The notes beneath the pieces were generated by a model. It made no database searches. It was given only the letters and a program-made list of their open reading frames with translations, and had not been told where the DNA came from. This document shows, one piece after another, positions 62,918 to 64,000 of a stretch of DNA of 64,000 bases; within the stretch, counting starts at the first letter, position 1; each line of letters begins with the position of its first letter. Both the position numbers and the translations under genes were made by a program. The stretch is from a virus, in IMG/VR virus record IMGVR_UViG_3300007960_000014, positions 20,207 to 84,206 of that record. One strand, written 5' to 3'.

Positions 62918-62927
62918 TATTATATAG
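62918..62927 (-). promoter_or_regulatory. Late promoter of the 298-residue gene
   Basis: Reads CTATATAATA on the minus strand, preceded by a C and followed by ACAGGAG. Same core as at 5626 and 10029, so the best-supported examples. Confidence 0.7.
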
Positions 62928-62967
62928 GAAATATGTTTGTGTTATAAGTGCATTTTTAGTATTATTT

Positions 62968-63104
62968 TTAGGAGTCCCAGTTCGTCTAGGAGTCCCAAAG
63001 CTTAGGAGTCCCAGTTCGTCTAGGAGTCCCAAAGCTTAGGAGTCCCAAAAACCTGTAAATGAGACTCTGTGTATGTATTAAGATGTACGCGAGTAGGAGT
63101 CCCA
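62968..63104. repeat. Iteron-like repeats TAGGAGTCCCA in the control region
   Basis: Six exact copies of TAGGAGTCCCA start at 62969, 62987, 63003, 63021, 63037 and 63094. The first four form two perfect tandem copies of a 34-bp unit (62968-63001 and 63002-63035), with a partial third. They lie in the about 290-bp gap between the leftward late gene (62897) and the rightward early promoter (63151). This gap has no gene. Such arrays usually bind a regulator or replication initiator; no spacer structure suggests CRISPR. Confidence 0.8.
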
Positions 63105-63150
63105 AAGACGCGAAGTTTTCCGGTGGCGAAAAAAAAATCCCATAAAAGGC

Positions 63151-63178
63151 TTGCATTCCTCGACGGCTATGGTATAAT
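63151..63178 (+). promoter_or_regulatory. Sigma70-type early promoter
   Basis: TTGCAT, 16 bp, TATAAT, followed by AAGGAC and ATG. The start codon is 7 nt from the -10 box, so the transcript would begin at or next to the ATG. Confidence 0.7.
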
Positions 63179-63184
63179 AAGGAC

Positions 63185-63562
63185 ATGGAAGACACCCTGA
63201 AATATTGGCTCGGTGATGTCGAGCAGGCGTTCAAAGAGTTAGACCTTACGCCCGTGTTCAGCTTCCAGGGCTTACACGCCAAGGTTGGAAAGTATACCGT
63301 ATCGTGCCAATGGCACACTGGGGTACACTGCGATAACTATATGGCGGAGAACCCCGAGGAGTTCTGTAACGACTTCGAACTTGGTATTTGGGAAACCAAC
63401 TCGGGCAAGTGGATGCCGCTACATCCCGATAGCGTCTACGGAGACTCGCAAGTTATCGGCTATGTTGAGTGGAATAAACTCGTTCCTATTCTCTGCGTCG
63501 TTCTCAACGCGCACCTTTACAATAAGCCTGAGCTGATGCGTACGATTGGGAGCTGGGTGTAA
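63185..63562 (+). CDS. Hypothetical early protein
   Basis: A 125-residue protein, acidic N-terminus (EDTLKYWLGDVEQAFKELDL) then a mixed alpha/beta body with Trp/His/Cys (YTVSCQWHTGVHCDNYMAEN) and a hydrophobic C-terminal helix (LVPILCVVLNAHLYNK). No family recognised. It is the first gene right of the control region, read away from the late genes, with higher GC than the late cluster. Early host-takeover function is a guess from position. Confidence 0.6.
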   Translation: MEDTLKYWLGDVEQAFKELDLTPVFSFQGLHAKVGKYTVSCQWHTGVHCDNYMAENPEEFCNDFELGIWETNSGKWMPLHPDSVYGDSQVIGYVEWNKLVPILCVVLNAHLYNKPELMRTIGSWV

Positions 63563-63585
63563 GCCCGGCTCTCATAACCACTTAG

Positions 63586-63610
63586 GCGCGGGGCGCGGTC
63601 CCCGTGCGCG
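63586..63610. other. GC-rich hairpin after the early gene
   Basis: GCGCGGGG and CCCCGTGCGC flank a short loop 25 bp past the stop at 63562. There is no T-run, so it may be a weak terminator or an RNA stability element. The sequence between here and the next promoter (63611-63654) shows nothing else. Confidence 0.4.
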
Positions 63611-63654
63611 TAAGTACTTGTCCTGTAAGGGTTTAGGATTTTTAGGAAAAGTGC

Positions 63655-63682
63655 TTGACCTGCCCTAGCGCGACTGTATAAT
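63655..63682 (+). promoter_or_regulatory. Second sigma70-type early promoter
   Basis: TTGACC, 16 bp, TATAAT, followed by AAGGAC and ATG. Its last 19 bases, GTATAATAAGGACATGGAA, are identical to the first early promoter/start. Confidence 0.75.
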
Positions 63683-63688
63683 AAGGAC

Positions 63689-63931
63689 ATGGAAAACAGC
63701 GAATGCATCCCCTGCGGTAGCACCGAAATCCGCGATTGCGACTTCCGAGATGAAATCTCCCAGCAATATAACGCCTGGGTGGGAGGAATGTGCCAAAACT
63801 GCCAAGATGCAATGGTCCGCTCGCAACGCGTGAAAAACCTTTACGGTTTTGAAGATGACGTGGAAAACCTTTACGGTTTTGAAGATGATAACGACCCGAA
63901 CCCTTACCACGGAACCTACTCGGAGGAGTAA
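63689..63931 (+). CDS. Small acidic protein with CxxC pairs and a 10-residue duplication
   Basis: An 80-residue protein. Two CxxC pairs (CIPC at about 6-9, CQNC at about 35-38) suggest a zinc ribbon. The C-terminus carries a tandem unit, VKNLYGFEDD then VENLYGFEDD, encoded by two 30-bp copies differing at 2 bases (63830-63889). It is acidic, as in small phage inhibitors, but no target can be named. Own early promoter directly upstream. Confidence 0.6.
   Translation: MENSECIPCGSTEIRDCDFRDEISQQYNAWVGGMCQNCQDAMVRSQRVKNLYGFEDDVENLYGFEDDNDPNPYHGTYSEE
63830..63889 (+). repeat. Two 30-bp tandem copies inside the small acidic protein gene
   Basis: Units 63830-63859 and 63860-63889 match at 28 of 30 bases and keep the reading frame. 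This points to a recent duplication, since third-codon positions have hardly drifted. Confidence 0.85.
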
Positions 63932-63933
63932 AA

Positions 63934-64000
63934 ATGCCACTTCCGCCTGACCTCTCTAAGCCTCTCTTTGCTCTGTTCCCTGACGCGGCTGACGCTGTGA
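63934..64000 (+). CDS. Start of a further early gene, cut by the window end
   Basis: ATG at 63934 follows a good GGAGGAG ribosome site, 2 nt after the preceding stop. The 22 visible codons begin MPLPPDLSKPLFALFPDAAD. Too short to assign. Confidence 0.5.
   Translation, partial: MPLPPDLSKPLFALFPDAADAV

Noticed and set aside
62968-63104. Possible CRISPR array
   Set aside because: The repeats are tandem with almost no unique spacers and only 11 bp conserved, so iterons are a better reading.
62986-63318. A 110-residue minus-strand frame across the iterons
   Set aside because: It reads through the repeat array and opposite the early gene; low-quality sequence and no start signal.
63665-63940. 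A 91-residue minus-strand frame with a repeated segment
   Set aside because: Antisense shadow of the small acidic protein; its repeat is only the reverse of the 30-bp duplication.
1-64000. tRNA genes, integrase and insertion sequences
   Set aside because: None was seen by eye; gaps between genes are too short for tRNAs except 62.9-63.2 kb, which holds the iterons. A covariance-model tRNA search would settle this.

Overview
The window is a 64 kb piece of a large tailed-phage genome, clearly a contractile-tail myovirus of the wider T4-like lineage but very divergent from T4. The evidence is a near-complete T4-type virion set: terminase large subunit, portal, prohead protease, scaffold, major capsid protein, neck proteins gp13/gp14, tail terminator gp15, sheath, tube, tape measure, tube cap gp48, hub, spike, gp25, gp6 and a gpI/gp7-like wedge protein. 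Almost all of these lie on the minus strand and are read leftwards. The host cannot be read from the sequence. No tRNA, integrase or lysogeny gene was seen. The exonuclease encoded apart from a polymerase recalls Rhodothermus phage RM378, but that comparison is from memory.

Layout, right to left in the sense of late transcription. 63.1-64.0 kb (plus strand) is the edge of an early-type region with two sigma70-like promoters and small unknown genes. 62.93-63.1 kb is a divergent control region with six copies of an 11-bp iteron. 59.1-62.9 kb holds one unknown virion-like protein, a terminator, a run of small very basic proteins and a gp14-like neck protein. 53.4-57.8 kb carries a SLOG-like protein, a glycosyltransferase (plus strand), terminase and portal. 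51.7-53.4 kb is a charged head/core-like protein with an EF-hand loop. 49.2-50.0 kb is the gp26-like hub chaperone, with a strong candidate for a programmed -1 frameshift into a 63-codon extension. 27-45.9 kb is tape measure, tube cap, hub, spike and wedge. 14.8-27.3 kb holds giant fibre/adhesin-like proteins. 14.2-14.75 kb is a tiny membrane protein and a lipoprotein. 10-14.2 kb is the prohead module, 4.9-10 kb neck, sheath and tube, and 2.4-4.9 kb a large probable internal head protein.

Plus-strand islands of replication, recombination and transcription genes interrupt the late cluster: a gp55-like sigma factor (1.0 kb), an Hjc-like resolvase (2.0 kb), a gp61-like primase head-to-head with a Cas4/RecB-type nuclease (46.2-48.0 kb), and a UvsW-like helicase (50.1 kb). 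A polymerase-type 3'-5' exonuclease fused to a UDG-like domain occupies the left edge and stops before its third catalytic motif.

Many late genes are preceded by a 10-bp element with consensus CTAWATAAYA. It resembles the T4 late promoter TATAAATA and fits the gp55-like sigma factor in the window. In several cases it ends only 1-5 nt before the ATG, which would give leaderless or nearly leaderless messages.
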